Of a stretch of DNA of 38,519 nt, positions 27,201-34,543 are shown piece by piece. The position numbers and the translations under genes were made by a program. Below the pieces are notes generated by a model. The model searched no databases and was not told the origin of the DNA. It worked only from the letters and a program-made list of their open reading frames with translations. The DNA is from JAEXNA01 sp037968995 (lineage in GTDB: Bacteria > Vulcanimicrobiota > Xenobia > Xenobiales > JADMJV01): NCBI GenBank assembly GCA_037968995.1, contig JBBKWP010000162.1:1-38519 (forward strand), given 5' to 3'. How positions within the stretch are numbered: position 1 is the stretch's first letter; the number at the start of each line of letters is the position of its first letter.

Positions 27201-28093
27201 ACTAATTCAAAGTCGGATTCCGCTGAAACGTCCCCTGAAGGCACTGGACTGGGACTAGGAATATCAGGCTCCACGACCCCGAGTGTTGTCGTACCGGGCG
27301 AGACAGCAGCGCTCGTTGTCTCTGTTCCTGCGCTTCCCGTCCGACCATTCAAGCCCACAGCGAAACCAGCCAAAGTTAGGCTTCCCGAGAGATCGATTTC
27401 GAAAATGGACTTCAGCGCTCCTAAGGGTGGGGACGGCACCAAATGCAAGTGTATATCGTCTCGGTTAGCGGTACCGCTAATACTCAGCTTCCCTGCCTGC
27501 ACATCGGTTTTGAGCCGTAGAGACCATTCGCGAAAGAAATCGCCCAAGGCGTCGGTCCAGATCCAGAGGAGTGGAAGGTAGGCTTGAATCTGGTCACGAG
27601 CCTCGGAATCGTTTTTCGACTCCATCAGCAGGTCCACGTGCCGACTCCAACGGCTCAGACGCTCTAGGCCTTCCACAGAGCGGCCCTCGAGGCCCAACCA
27701 TCTCGTATGGCGGCGCGGAGCGGTTCGGGATGATTGGAGTCGGCTGGTCAGAAAAAAGGCGTCGCGAAGGCTTTCGTGAGCGGGATGATGTGGGTGAGCC
27801 TTCCAGTCCTGGAAGGCTTGATTCAACATCCGTTCGGAACGATCCAGACTCGGCGCGGTCTTCTGCAAGTCCTCAAGAGCCCTAGAATAGGGACCGACAG
27901 TCTTCAGTGCTCCCGTGGCAAAAGCGGCGAAGAACTCCGTAAGGAACGCCAAGCAGTCGTGAACACCACAGAGGGCGTCAAGACCTGAGGGGCCCTCCAG
28001 CTCTTGCTGAGCGCGGGAGAGTAGCTGAACCAAAGGTTCTGGAGACGACTCTGGAATCTTGAGTCGCCTATGAGCGAGATACTCTGATTTCAT
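21230..28093 (-). CDS. Giant protein: Pro/Glu repeats, P-loop NTPase and TPR array
   Basis: About 2287 residues. Residues 1-280 are an alpha-rich N-terminal region I do not recognise. About 280-800 is a low-complexity Pro/Glu/Val tract with a tandem ~24-residue repeat (AVEPEPPVFEPPALEPEPVP-type). Then an NTPase: Walker A GPGCGKS at 853-859 and Walker B LTLLLDE with Asp957, the order of a STAND-like or AAA-like ATPase. From about 1200 to 2200 there are dozens of TPR helix pairs (for example GALDFADRAVGQFVELV, AGALKDLQRAASLL). No signal peptide or membrane helix is seen, so it is cytosolic. ATG 28093 is chosen: the frame upstream lacks a start with better context. A signal-responsive scaffold or defence-type sensor is possible, not shown. 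Confidence 0.75.
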   Translation of the reverse strand: MKSEYLAHRRLKIPESSPEPLVQLLSRAQQELEGPSGLDALCGVHDCLAFLTEFFAAFATGALKTVGPYSRALEDLQKTAPSLDRSERMLNQAFQDWKAHPHHPAHESLRDAFFLTSRLQSSRTAPRRHTRWLGLEGRSVEGLERLSRWSRHVDLLMESKNDSEARDQIQAYLPLLWIWTDALGDFFREWSLRLKTDVQAGKLSISGTANRDDIHLHLVPSPPLGALKSIFEIDLSGSLTLAGFAVGLNGRTGSAGTETTSAAVSPGTTTLGVVEPDIPSPSPVPSGDVSAESDFELVFDESSGTYVIHSGSKPEGDVATPPDSVSVPPAQESTVADTPAILGLTASLLNLNPPDASVPSPAELPDLKSTQPAVPIFESPGAALEPEVPVLEPPAPEPELEPVSEPVAAVEPEAPVFELPVFEPPALEPEPVPEPVAAVEPEPPALEPEPVPEPVAAVEPESPVFEPPALEPEHVPEPLAAVEPEPPVFEPPALEPEPVPEPVAAVEPESPVLEPPALEPEPVPEPVAAVEPKPPVFEPPVFEPPAFEPPVFDPPVFEPPALVPEPVAAVEPEPHIFEPPSLEPEAPGEPEVEHTALGVPEPTAGEPDIFHMDFSGSDLDFDEVDSEVPLFKEPELENVEFLSEPATFEPTVEMGVGPIHELTVELEPSDIPIEARTPLSLTESDLPDLISPEVAPPGVPGAGDSSLLPSVVVPMVLGVIPDASDPLPSPEPVPQSDSFELPAVSVPVAPAVEEKPEVVEAHIEPPAVTLTQPEAAIVEMGAQAEEILDDQFEFSPEAGPVRPQWSGWGVSEREAIQELCESLLSEQSIPQAFSEPVLRALGSGQNKFQIVLGPGCGKSRLAEQLQALEPQGGFGPSLRVEWPSSYSAPTDGSELASFYFQLKDEAKAHVESIILPEPEAVASLIAVIPRDGFSQVFQRFLGQVAVLNPRGLTLLLDEAPEDLRQSLNFELPARLRVVSFVSPMNSGDELGHKLDLQSAWPVAAVQIFGSTVNEVVSDPAASLLRVGLYVQLKSAGLALPSSLADIVDAALGSSIMDIDLAACLALEDRFISLDDLDQWFLQANRVADCIKAFPALFKVRKTRLSPLLGLSHNSIVSTVVSSHSDSYNRAAKSLLGWVVALLERTNPEKYGGLQVREIVFRNFCRLYRYAQLTDSLEVLEWVVRNKDLQRHRVELTIHLETPSHRWDLQRLLTSLADSLSMLVASGQCDDLRDEQAWAFANRAFNCLNLGLVATAEDEIQKAQDLFQTLIDKEKQHEFRPALATTLYRASRIALASEDRVGALDFADRAVGQFVELVEDRGRVELQSRLGVALAHRGTLKSFAGETAGALKDLQRAASLLASADPGKQKENKRFQIEVQLELASIHLKAQDTESAVKDSGKAVQLATEAVEELQLEELQPLLASCHTARAQGYLQLNEIERAQRDVSKSITLRNLAVDEGRLDQRSELAKEYLLRSKIGRARGLRDDSARDLDRSLEILGQLVTEGRSDVKGQFIGCLVERAELSVEKGDAARSIEDLQKALDFSRGQTTETAEGQTQRVSILEGLLKAYSASGVTESSLAISTELLTLYQARQEWEQYARVQVTRAEILSRQGDVAAAGEGFTQAIGLVSKLLEQGQTPERLSLVADAYLGSGRVEIKLKNSERATEQTRRALDIYNHLFQQLGVQTALPKMLQAYGLFTTVSLEKGNPGEALASLKSAFDVLAYIEGKGASSVSVPEMERLKARFFRQRAEVFYLQGDGQAALQDSDESMRNFLLDRQKNQTGPWKDELARTWRLRSSIFFLLKDFTQAESSIQEAITHFEEQVRLGRIEFFDDLIKSLSTRAENAAKAGKIDRVLEEYGRMLHFANAAGEAGSGINVEWESAKILENRARVYRDQSLFNEAYADYDRVIGLYRKLLTEKGRTDLATELVRIHLERGEMILSAGHTEHAIGDFTEVISLAKALVAQGQFLAAPALAQGLQRRSECYKATGKAREALQDLEGAVGFQMQMAQQKPDIEVMGNLAKALLSQGGLLIGFQQLPQAADSLDKAISLLTGLVEQQQQKQYSGDLAQALIQRVSLTGDKTDPGMRQVLIRAVDLVTQQAREGKPVARDFPIDCLRAVVDLLAREDFETVGDLIDSVLRLVELVVTDGKSSQDFVKLTDLLLAASAGLIDDRRTARRPHFLALACVSCNREIQMFGKNSLPRLVYCLYELGQALERSKPPSVLNYIGSSFALMGELASQQQNNEDFIRELKMMVTTWRSLPPQVPALANVSRHMLSQLLRLT
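26376..26960. repeat. In-frame tandem repeat encoding Pro/Glu units
   Basis: About seven to eight copies of a ~72-bp unit (24 codons), some shortened or extended by an inner 15-bp (VFEPP) unit. The plus-strand phrase TTCTACCGCAGCCAC recurs near 26378, 26497, 26572, 26644, 26716, 26775 and 26868. It lies wholly inside the giant gene and keeps its reading frame. Confidence 0.9.
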
Positions 28094-28289
28094 GAAATGA
28101 ACTATCGCCCCGCGTGTGCGGGTCGGGGGTTGTACGGTTATGGAGGGAGAACACTTTATCCTCCATGTTGGGCGCAGTTTGAGTTTCCGATTCTGCACCG
28201 AAAACCCAGAGCCTAGAGGGGAGGTGGCCCTAAGCGCGCTGCAGACTCATCTGACGCAATTGATTCTCATAAAGTTCCGGACAAAGAGA

Positions 28290-28314
28290 AAGGCCAGCTC
28301 ATTGAGCTGGCCTT
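28290..28314 (-). terminator. Terminator after the HU gene
   Basis: A perfect 11-bp stem AAGGCCAGCTC / GAGCTGGCCTT with a 3-nt loop lies 42 bp past the HU stop. The minus-strand T tract after it is short and interrupted (TTTCTCTTTG), so it is likely but not ideal. Confidence 0.75.
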
Positions 28315-28355
28315 CAACACGACACACAGATTGCCGTTTAGGAAATACGAGAGTC

Positions 28356-28676
28356 CTATTGAACTGCGTCGCGGAGAGCTTTTCCGGGCTTGAAGGCGGG
28401 AACCTTACGAGCTGCGATTTTGATCTCCTCGCCAGTGCGCGGGTTACGACCGGTACGGCCTTTACGCTCACGGACTTCGAAACTACCGAAAGGAATGAGG
28501 CGTACGCCGTTCCCTTTGGTAAGGTGTTCTTGAATGGTTTCCAACACGACGTTCAGGGTATCAGTGGCTTCCTTTTTGGAGCTCTTTGTTTTTTCTGCGA
28601 TGTCCGAGATAAGCTCGGCTTTCCCCACAATCGTAGGGGTTTTCTTCGTGGTTTTTGCTTTGGTTTTCGCCGCCAT
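28356..28676 (-). CDS. HU-family DNA-binding protein
   Basis: 106 residues. An N-terminal Lys/Thr-rich extension of ~18 residues precedes a complete HU fold: the dimerising helices (ELISDIAEKTKSSKKEA) and the beta arm with GRNPRTGEEIKI, whose Arg-Asn-Pro tip intercalates in bent DNA. It packages and bends chromosomal DNA and could also act at origins or promoters. A strong GGGAGGAAG Shine-Dalgarno precedes the ATG. The short basic extension is reminiscent of HU variants with tails; it is not a lysine-rich repeat domain. Confidence 0.93.
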   Translation of the reverse strand: MAAKTKAKTTKKTPTIVGKAELISDIAEKTKSSKKEATDTLNVVLETIQEHLTKGNGVRLIPFGSFEVRERKGRTGRNPRTGEEIKIAARKVPAFKPGKALRDAVQ

Positions 28677-28973
28677 TTGAGGCTTCCTCCCAGTAGGTTG
28701 ATGTAGACGGCACGCAGTTCTCGCGAATGGACCGTTATCCTTCAGAAATCCTTGAGATTTCTCACTTTTTTTCGATTTTCATCAAAAAAACGGCCTATTT
28801 GCTACATTTTTCGACTTTTGCTCTCTTAAAATGGCCTGGCGACAAGGTCTGAAGCACTCTCGGAGGTGACTCACGGACCTGATCGATAGCCTGAATCGAC
28901 ACACTATTTACAATTTTGTTACCTAATAAGAGCTAGCATCTCTTAGACTGAACGGAGAAAGAGAGGTCCAGTC
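28677..28973. promoter_or_regulatory. AT-rich divergent spacer between HU and the carboxypeptidase
   Basis: The longest non-coding stretch in the window (297 bp). It is AT-rich in its middle, with a 7-bp inverted repeat AGAAATC / GATTTCT at 28744-28762 (5-nt loop) on the HU side, which could be an operator or a 5' hairpin. I see no clean -35/-10 pair and no small gene. Confidence 0.4.
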
Positions 28974-30206
28974 ATGGGTCCCATCACCAATCCAGCATCC
29001 TTTCAGATCGCCCAAGGCGAAAAACGATTCGCGGTCCACGCAAAACGAGCCGATGAGGCCTCCAGCATAGATCTCAACAAGGACAACACCTTGGACAATC
29101 AGGAGATCTTTGACTACCTCAGGAGTTCCGGAGACCTTCCCGATCTCGAAATGAACCCAGATGGTAGCTTTCCGAAGGTTCTCGACGAATTCAAAACCCA
29201 CTTACGCGGCGAAGTCTCCGCTAACAAGAGCGCCTACCAGAACTACGAAGAGATCACTCAAGACCTAACCGCTCTGGCCGAGAAATACCCCGACAAAGCT
29301 CAAAAAGTATCTCTCGGAAAGACCCACGAGGGTCGCGATATCTGGGCGCTCCGAGTCTCCAGCAACATTAGCGACCCCAAGACGGCGGAAAAACCCGCGG
29401 TTGTCATCACCGGCGTCCATCACGCTCGAGAGTGGGCGACCTCACAGGTCCCCGGCAGCATCGCCAAAGAAACCTTGGCCAACTACGGCAAAGACCCGGC
29501 CGCGACGGCCCGCGTCGACAACGGCGAGTTGTGGTTTGTTCCCGTAGTCAATCCCGACGGGTTCGAATACTCTCGCAACGAAGATTCTTGGTGGCGCAAA
29601 AATCGTCGTCCCGTCACAGAGACCCCGTGCGGACCCGTGAAAGGTGACGTTCGAGGGGTGGACCTCAATCGAAACTATTCTGACGGCAAGGCCGAACATG
29701 CGCACATCTGGCGTCCGGTAGGCGACGATCCCTGCAGCACCCGCGACGACGGTCGCGCGACCTCTGACGATCCACGAAAAGACACCTACCGTGGGCCTTC
29801 CGGAGCTTCTGAGTCCGAAGTCCAGAGTCTTTTGAAACTGGAACTTGATCGCGGCAACGTCAAAGGCGTTCTCGACTTCCACTCCTACGGCGGAATGATT
29901 CTCTATCCGTGGGGCGCCAGTCGGGAAAAGGTCGAAAACGTAGAAACCTATCAACGCGTGGGTAACGCCATGAACGGAGCTATCGGAGATAAGTACAGAG
30001 TGTTCCAAAGTGTGAACCTGTATCCGACCAGCGGCGGGTCACACGACGTTCATCACGCCAACGGGGTGTTCTCCATCACCGCCGAGATCGGCGAGAGCTT
30101 CCATCCCAGCGAAGCAGAACTCGGTCCGGTCGTGGAGCAAGGGAAAAGACTCGGAACCTCCTTCATCGATCAGGTGCTTGCTGAAAAGGGCGCATTGCTC
30201 TCATAA
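28974..30206 (+). CDS. M14 zinc carboxypeptidase with N-terminal EF-hand loop
   Basis: 410 residues. An EF-hand-like loop DLNKDNTLDNQE (33-44) has Asp/Asn at positions 1, 3 and 5 and Glu at 12, so calcium could be bound. The M14 domain follows: zinc ligands H150 and E153 (HAREW), NPDG at 193-196, the substrate pair in LNRNY (N232, R233), third ligand H303 (DFHSYGG) and catalytic E371 (TAEIGES). It removes C-terminal residues from peptides. No signal peptide is visible, which is odd because most bacterial M14 enzymes with EF-hands are exported. AGAGGT upstream of the ATG supports the start. A strong terminator follows. Confidence 0.9.
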   Translation: MGPITNPASFQIAQGEKRFAVHAKRADEASSIDLNKDNTLDNQEIFDYLRSSGDLPDLEMNPDGSFPKVLDEFKTHLRGEVSANKSAYQNYEEITQDLTALAEKYPDKAQKVSLGKTHEGRDIWALRVSSNISDPKTAEKPAVVITGVHHAREWATSQVPGSIAKETLANYGKDPAATARVDNGELWFVPVVNPDGFEYSRNEDSWWRKNRRPVTETPCGPVKGDVRGVDLNRNYSDGKAEHAHIWRPVGDDPCSTRDDGRATSDDPRKDTYRGPSGASESEVQSLLKLELDRGNVKGVLDFHSYGGMILYPWGASREKVENVETYQRVGNAMNGAIGDKYRVFQSVNLYPTSGGSHDVHHANGVFSITAEIGESFHPSEAELGPVVEQGKRLGTSFIDQVLAEKGALLS

Positions 30207-30230
30207 ACCTCCCAGAGATTTTCTGAAAGC

Positions 30231-30279
30231 GAGGTGAGACGTCCAACTTCGGACGACTCACCTCACGTTTTTTTTTTTT
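30231..30279 (+). terminator. Rho-independent terminator after the carboxypeptidase
   Basis: GAGGTGAG and CTCACCTC (8 bp) plus an inner CGTCC/GGACG stem across one A-A mismatch, with loop AACTTC, then three bases and twelve T. It lies between this gene and the convergent reductase gene. Confidence 0.92.
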
Positions 30280-30298
30280 GTGCGAATACCGAGAAGGA

Positions 30299-31030
30299 TT
30301 AGGTCACCACTCCACCATCGACACTCAGCACATGCCCGTTGATGTACGAGGCCTCGTCGGAAGCGAGAAAAAGGTATGCGTTGGCAACCTCTTCGGCCTC
30401 GCCCATTCGACCCATGGGAACCTTGGCGCTGAGTTGCTCCATGACTTTGTCTGGAATTCCCTCTGTCATTCGCGTTCGAATGAATCCCGGGGCGACAGCG
30501 TTCACTCGTACGCCTTTGCGGCCCAATTCACGGGCCCAAGTCTTCGTCATGCCGATGACCGCCGCTTTCGAAGCGACGTAGTTGGTTTGTCCGAAATTGC
30601 CGTAGAGAGCGACCACCGATGAGGCGTTGAGAATGACCCCTTTTCCGCGCTCAACCATAAATTTCGAAACGACCTGAGTCGTGTTATAGACCCCTTTCAG
30701 ATTGACGGAAAGAACCGCGTCAAAATCCGCTTCTTGCATCTTGCCCAGTTGGGCATCTCGAATGATGCCCGCATTATTCACCAGAATATCGATCTGAGAA
30801 AACTGTTTCATGACCGACTCGATACCTTCGCGCACGGAATCCTGGGAGGTCACGTCCATCACCAGGCCCACCGTCGTTCCGCCAAGTTCGTCAGCGGTTT
30901 GCTGGACGACTTTGGCGTCGACGTCAACGATCACCACCCGGGCACCCTCTCGCAAAAACACTTCCGCCGTAGCGCGTCCGATTCCGCGGGCCCCGCCGGT
31001 GATGACCGCTACTCTATCTTTTAATCGCAT
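30299..31030 (-). CDS. 3-oxoacyl-ACP reductase-like SDR (FabG-like)
   Basis: 243 residues, the length of FabG. The Rossmann motif TGGARGIG is at residues 11-18, NNAG at about 85-88, and the catalytic Ser-Tyr-Lys set is visible (NASSVV, then YVASK). It would reduce 3-oxoacyl-ACP (or -CoA) with NADPH in fatty acid or polyhydroxyalkanoate synthesis. ATG 31030 is preceded by GAGGTGG; the longer frame to 31150 would run across the radA promoter. It is divergent from radA. A PhaB-like acetoacetyl-CoA reductase cannot be excluded; the hydroxybutyrate genes elsewhere in the window make that worth noting. Confidence 0.85.
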   Translation of the reverse strand: MRLKDRVAVITGGARGIGRATAEVFLREGARVVIVDVDAKVVQQTADELGGTTVGLVMDVTSQDSVREGIESVMKQFSQIDILVNNAGIIRDAQLGKMQEADFDAVLSVNLKGVYNTTQVVSKFMVERGKGVILNASSVVALYGNFGQTNYVASKAAVIGMTKTWARELGRKGVRVNAVAPGFIRTRMTEGIPDKVMEQLSAKVPMGRMGEAEEVANAYLFLASDEASYINGHVLSVDGGVVT

Positions 31031-31100
31031 AATTCCACCTCTCTTCCCCTCCCTACAGGGGCTATCGTGGGCACCGTTAGTTGCACACCGGTTACAAACC

Positions 31101-31128
31101 TTGCCACCCAGGGGCAGGGCAGTATAGT
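31101..31128 (+). promoter_or_regulatory. Promoter of radA, near-leaderless
   Basis: TTGCCA (31101-31106) and TATAGT (31123-31128) with a 16-nt spacer. Transcription should begin within a few bases of the ATG at 31137, so the mRNA would be leaderless or nearly so; there is no ribosome-binding site before that ATG. Confidence 0.55.
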
Positions 31129-31136
31129 CTACCGAA

Positions 31137-32543
31137 ATGGCCAAAGCCAAAACTGTTTTTATATGCCAGGAATGTGGCGCTCACTCCCCGCGATGGCAAG
31201 GCCGTTGTACGGAATGTAGTGTCTGGAACAGCCTCGTAGAAGAACTCGTCCCTGGTTCTAGTTCAGGGACGCTCGCTGGAATGACCCTGCATCGAGGTCC
31301 GGGCGAACTCGTAGCGCTCGACAAGGTTGAATCCGTAAACAACGATCGCGTCCCCACCGGCATAGAGGAGTTTGACCGGGTGCTGGGCGGTGGCATCGTC
31401 CGGGGCTCCATGATTCTCGTCGGAGGGCCACCAGGGATCGGGAAGTCGACCCTACTACTTCAGCTCACCAAAGCCGTCTCCCAATTTCTGAAGCCGATCC
31501 TCTATGTCAGCGGAGAAGAGAGCCCGCATCAGATCAAACTTCGAGCCGAGCGCTTAGACGCCGTCAGCCCTGACGTTCTTCTCTTCAACGAAACACAACT
31601 CGAAGCGATAGAACAGCAGATTCAACTCTCAAAACCGGGACTGGTCATCGTTGATTCTGTCCAAACCCTGTTTCGAGCGGATATTAGCTCAGCGCCGGGT
31701 TCGGTGACCCAAGTGCGAGAGTGTTCGGCCGCGCTCATGCGGATTGCGAAATCTCAACAGATCCCGACCATTCTGGTAGGACACGTGACTAAGGACGGAA
31801 GCCTGGCGGGCCCCAGAGTCTTGGAACATCTTGTGGACACGGTTCTATCTTTCGAGGGCGACTCCGATAATCAAGTCCGCATACTGCGGTCCTCTAAAAA
31901 CCGCTTCGGAGCCTCTCATGAGGTAGGACTGTTCGAAATGACCGGCCTAGGTTTGCTCCCCGTCTCAGAAGCTTCAGCCTTTTTCCTCGAACAGCGAGCC
32001 CAGGGACTCACTGGAAGCCTAGTCTATCCGTCACTCGAAGGCACGCGACCGATCCTGGTCGAGGTTCAAGCCCTAGTGACCCAAAGCTACTCCGCCGCCC
32101 AAGGGGCGCCCCCAGTTCGCCGCGCGGTAGGGATGGACAACAATCGAATGTCTCTACTCCTGGCCGTTATGGGAAAACGTATTCCCAGTTTGGAACTTGG
32201 AAAGAACGATATCTATGCCAAAGTCGCAGGGGGCCTTCGCCTGTTCGAACCCGCTCTGGATCTAGCCCTTGCCATGGCGATCCTTTCCAGTCGCTCGGAC
32301 ACACCGGTCCCATCACAACTCGCAGCCTTCGGAGAGGTCGGGCTCGGGGGGGAGATTCGGCCTATTTCCGGCACAGAACTTCGCCTACGGGAACTCGACA
32401 AATTGGGATTCTCGACTTGCGTATTGCCTCAGCGCAGCCTCACTCCGGCCCTGGCGGAATCGACTCGGCTAAAGCTCGTCGGTGTAGACAGCGTTCAAGA
32501 CCTTCCCGCGCTCATCGGCGGCGGCAAACGGGCCCGCCGATAG
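31137..32543 (+). CDS. radA: DNA repair/recombination protein RadA (Sms)
   Basis: 468 residues, full length for the family. The order is an N-terminal C4 zinc finger (C10, C13, C24, C27), a RecA-like ATPase with Walker A GGPPGIGKS (G96-S104), the family-specific KNRFG motif, and a C-terminal Lon-protease-like domain that is non-proteolytic in this family. It promotes branch migration of recombination intermediates and helps restart stalled forks. It is the first of a plus-strand run with the PIN/TRAM gene and ispD, an order also seen in Firmicutes. Confidence 0.96.
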   Translation: MAKAKTVFICQECGAHSPRWQGRCTECSVWNSLVEELVPGSSSGTLAGMTLHRGPGELVALDKVESVNNDRVPTGIEEFDRVLGGGIVRGSMILVGGPPGIGKSTLLLQLTKAVSQFLKPILYVSGEESPHQIKLRAERLDAVSPDVLLFNETQLEAIEQQIQLSKPGLVIVDSVQTLFRADISSAPGSVTQVRECSAALMRIAKSQQIPTILVGHVTKDGSLAGPRVLEHLVDTVLSFEGDSDNQVRILRSSKNRFGASHEVGLFEMTGLGLLPVSEASAFFLEQRAQGLTGSLVYPSLEGTRPILVEVQALVTQSYSAAQGAPPVRRAVGMDNNRMSLLLAVMGKRIPSLELGKNDIYAKVAGGLRLFEPALDLALAMAILSSRSDTPVPSQLAAFGEVGLGGEIRPISGTELRLRELDKLGFSTCVLPQRSLTPALAESTRLKLVGVDSVQDLPALIGGGKRARR

Positions 32544-32633
32544 TTCTGGCCGCTTCAGCTTATAAACACGGTGGTATAGTATGGAATGCGGCGAGAAGGA
32601 CCCCGGCCCTGTTGCGCTGTAAAGAACTGATCT

Positions 32634-33830
32634 GTGACGATGCAAAAAACAGTCCGTATGATGTTCTCCTTCGTCTTCACTATTTTCGGAGGTCTGAGCG
32701 GGTATAGTATCGCGCTGTACACCCAGAGCTTCTACCACACACTTTCCAGCACCGGTAGGGTGACCAATTTCGCGGCCTTTATTCTGCTAGGCATCCTGAT
32801 GGGTCTAACTCTGGCCCCTCCCTTTACGCGCCAGGCTCTGCGCGCCGTCGATGCGTTCGCAGTATCCTTACAGCGCCTCTCCGTGCAGGAAATCATGATG
32901 GGCTCGGCCGGCCTGCTGTTCGGTCTGATCATCGCCTTCTTTGTCAACTTGGTCTTGCGACAGATAGATTTTGATTCCATTCCCGCCGTCGGCTCTTACG
33001 TGGGTCCCTTCCTGGTGGTCGTCTCCACGATCTTCCTCGCTCTATTGGGTGCCTTTTTCGGAAGTCGACTCGTTTTCATTCACTCCTTCGCCGAACTCCT
33101 GGAAACGGGCTCTGGTCAGAGGAACTGGGGGGACCAAATTTTTGTAGTGGACACCTCAGTCATCATCGACGGTCGACTCAGTGAGATCGTCGATACTGGG
33201 TTCATCTCCGGAACGTTGGTGGTGAGCCGTTTTGTGCTCGACGAGATCCAAAGCAAAGCTGACTCTCCACGTGACAACGAGCGGGTCAGGGGGCGTCGAG
33301 GCCTCGACTTGCTCGACGAACTGAGGAAAAAGTTGACCGTCAAGATTGAGCAGAGACCTTATCCCGACGTGGCTCAGGTCGATTCCAAACTAGTGCGCCT
33401 GGCTCAAGACCTCCGCAGCCCTCTCTTAACCAACGACTTCAATCTTCAGAAAGTGGCACGGCTCCAAAACGTGCGTGTTCTCAACATCAATGCTCTCGCC
33501 AAAGCTCTCAAGCCGGTCTACGTACCTGGAGACGAAATCGTTCTTCAAGTGGCCAAAGCCGGTAGAGAGGCGGGACAAGGTGTTGGTTTCTTAGACGATG
33601 GGACGATGGTCGTCATTGAGAACGGTCGCAAGCACGTCGGCATAGAGGCTCTCACCGAGATCACCTCCTTGGTTCAGACAGCCAGCGGTCGGATGCTGTT
33701 CGCTCGATTTGTGCGGCCGGCCACTCAACGGGGCGAAGAAAAGCCGGTTCAGGAGACATCGGAAAAGCCTACTTCTAGTGAGAATACCGACTCGGAGGCC
33801 GCAACGGGCGAGAAAGCGTCCTCCACTTGA
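32634..33830 (+). CDS. PIN/TRAM-domain membrane protein (YacL-like)
   Basis: About 398 residues: several N-terminal membrane helices (residues ~7-150), a PIN nuclease-like domain (VVDTSVIIDGR and DEIQ, with Asp and Glu of the catalytic set) and a C-terminal TRAM beta-barrel that usually binds RNA. The pattern matches the YacL/PIN-TRAM membrane family. It may be a membrane-attached ribonuclease or RNA-binding protein. The frame opens with GTG 32634, ACG, then ATG 32640; the ATG is an equally good start. It overlaps ispD by a TTGA junction. Confidence 0.85.
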   Translation: MTMQKTVRMMFSFVFTIFGGLSGYSIALYTQSFYHTLSSTGRVTNFAAFILLGILMGLTLAPPFTRQALRAVDAFAVSLQRLSVQEIMMGSAGLLFGLIIAFFVNLVLRQIDFDSIPAVGSYVGPFLVVVSTIFLALLGAFFGSRLVFIHSFAELLETGSGQRNWGDQIFVVDTSVIIDGRLSEIVDTGFISGTLVVSRFVLDEIQSKADSPRDNERVRGRRGLDLLDELRKKLTVKIEQRPYPDVAQVDSKLVRLAQDLRSPLLTNDFNLQKVARLQNVRVLNINALAKALKPVYVPGDEIVLQVAKAGREAGQGVGFLDDGTMVVIENGRKHVGIEALTEITSLVQTASGRMLFARFVRPATQRGEEKPVQETSEKPTSSENTDSEAATGEKASST

Positions 33831-34543
33831 GACCCGGAAAAGTTTTCGTTGTGGTGACGGCCGCTGGGCAGAGTCGACGAATGGGGTCTGTTGACAAACT
33901 GACGCTCAACTTGAAGGGTCGGCCGCTGTTGGCCCACACGGTCTCCACTTTCTTGTCGTGGAATCGTTTGACTTCCCTTGCGATTTCCGTGACCGCGGGT
34001 CGAGAACAAGAGTTTGAAGAACTACTTGGTGCTCACTGTTCGAGCCTTGAGAACGTCTTCGTCCTGGCCGGAGGCGAGCAGCGTCAGGATTCCATCCGAT
34101 TGTCCCTGGAGTGTTTGGAAAAGAAGTATCATCCTGGTGCCTCCGACATCGTTTTGATTCACGATGGCGCCCGACCCTTTGTGGGTGTCGAACTGTTCGA
34201 CGATCTTGTTTCTACCTTGGCCTCGTGCGACGCGGTCATCCCGGCCACTCCAGTACGAGATACTATTAAACGAGTAGACGGAAACCTCGTCACGGGTACT
34301 GAGGATCGTGAGACCTTGCGCATGGTGCAGACGCCACAGGCGTTCCGATTTTCGGCCATTCTCGATCTCCACAGACGAGCGAAACGCGAGTCGTTCTTGG
34401 GCACTGATGACGCCAGTTTGGTGGAGAAATACGGCGGTATCGTGCGCTGGATTGCCGGATCTCCGCTCAATGTAAAGATCACCGTTCCCGAAGACCTCGC
34501 CTTCGTTGGCGAACTGATGACGGCACACAATGAGCGACGATAA
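33827..34543 (+). CDS. ispD: 2-C-methyl-D-erythritol 4-phosphate cytidylyltransferase
   Basis: 238 residues. The N-terminal nucleotide loop AAGQSRRMG (12-20, with a Lys soon after) and IHDGARP plus the C-terminal TDDASLVE are family marks. It joins CTP to methylerythritol phosphate in the non-mevalonate isoprenoid pathway. The start is TTG overlapping the stop of the previous gene (TTGA); the residues from it align with the usual N-terminus. The expected ispF is not the next gene: an unknown small gene overlaps the end by 14 bp. Confidence 0.93.
   Translation: MRPGKVFVVVTAAGQSRRMGSVDKLTLNLKGRPLLAHTVSTFLSWNRLTSLAISVTAGREQEFEELLGAHCSSLENVFVLAGGEQRQDSIRLSLECLEKKYHPGASDIVLIHDGARPFVGVELFDDLVSTLASCDAVIPATPVRDTIKRVDGNLVTGTEDRETLRMVQTPQAFRFSAILDLHRRAKRESFLGTDDASLVEKYGGIVRWIAGSPLNVKITVPEDLAFVGELMTAHNERR

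Noticed and set aside
19559..28093. Integrated island at tRNA-Met
   Set aside because: No integrase, no direct repeat of the tRNA 3' end and no phage genes seen.
32581..32622. Short 13-codon open frame ahead of the PIN/TRAM gene
   Set aside because: Begins right at a -10-like TATAGT, so it would not lie within that transcript; no ribosome-binding site.
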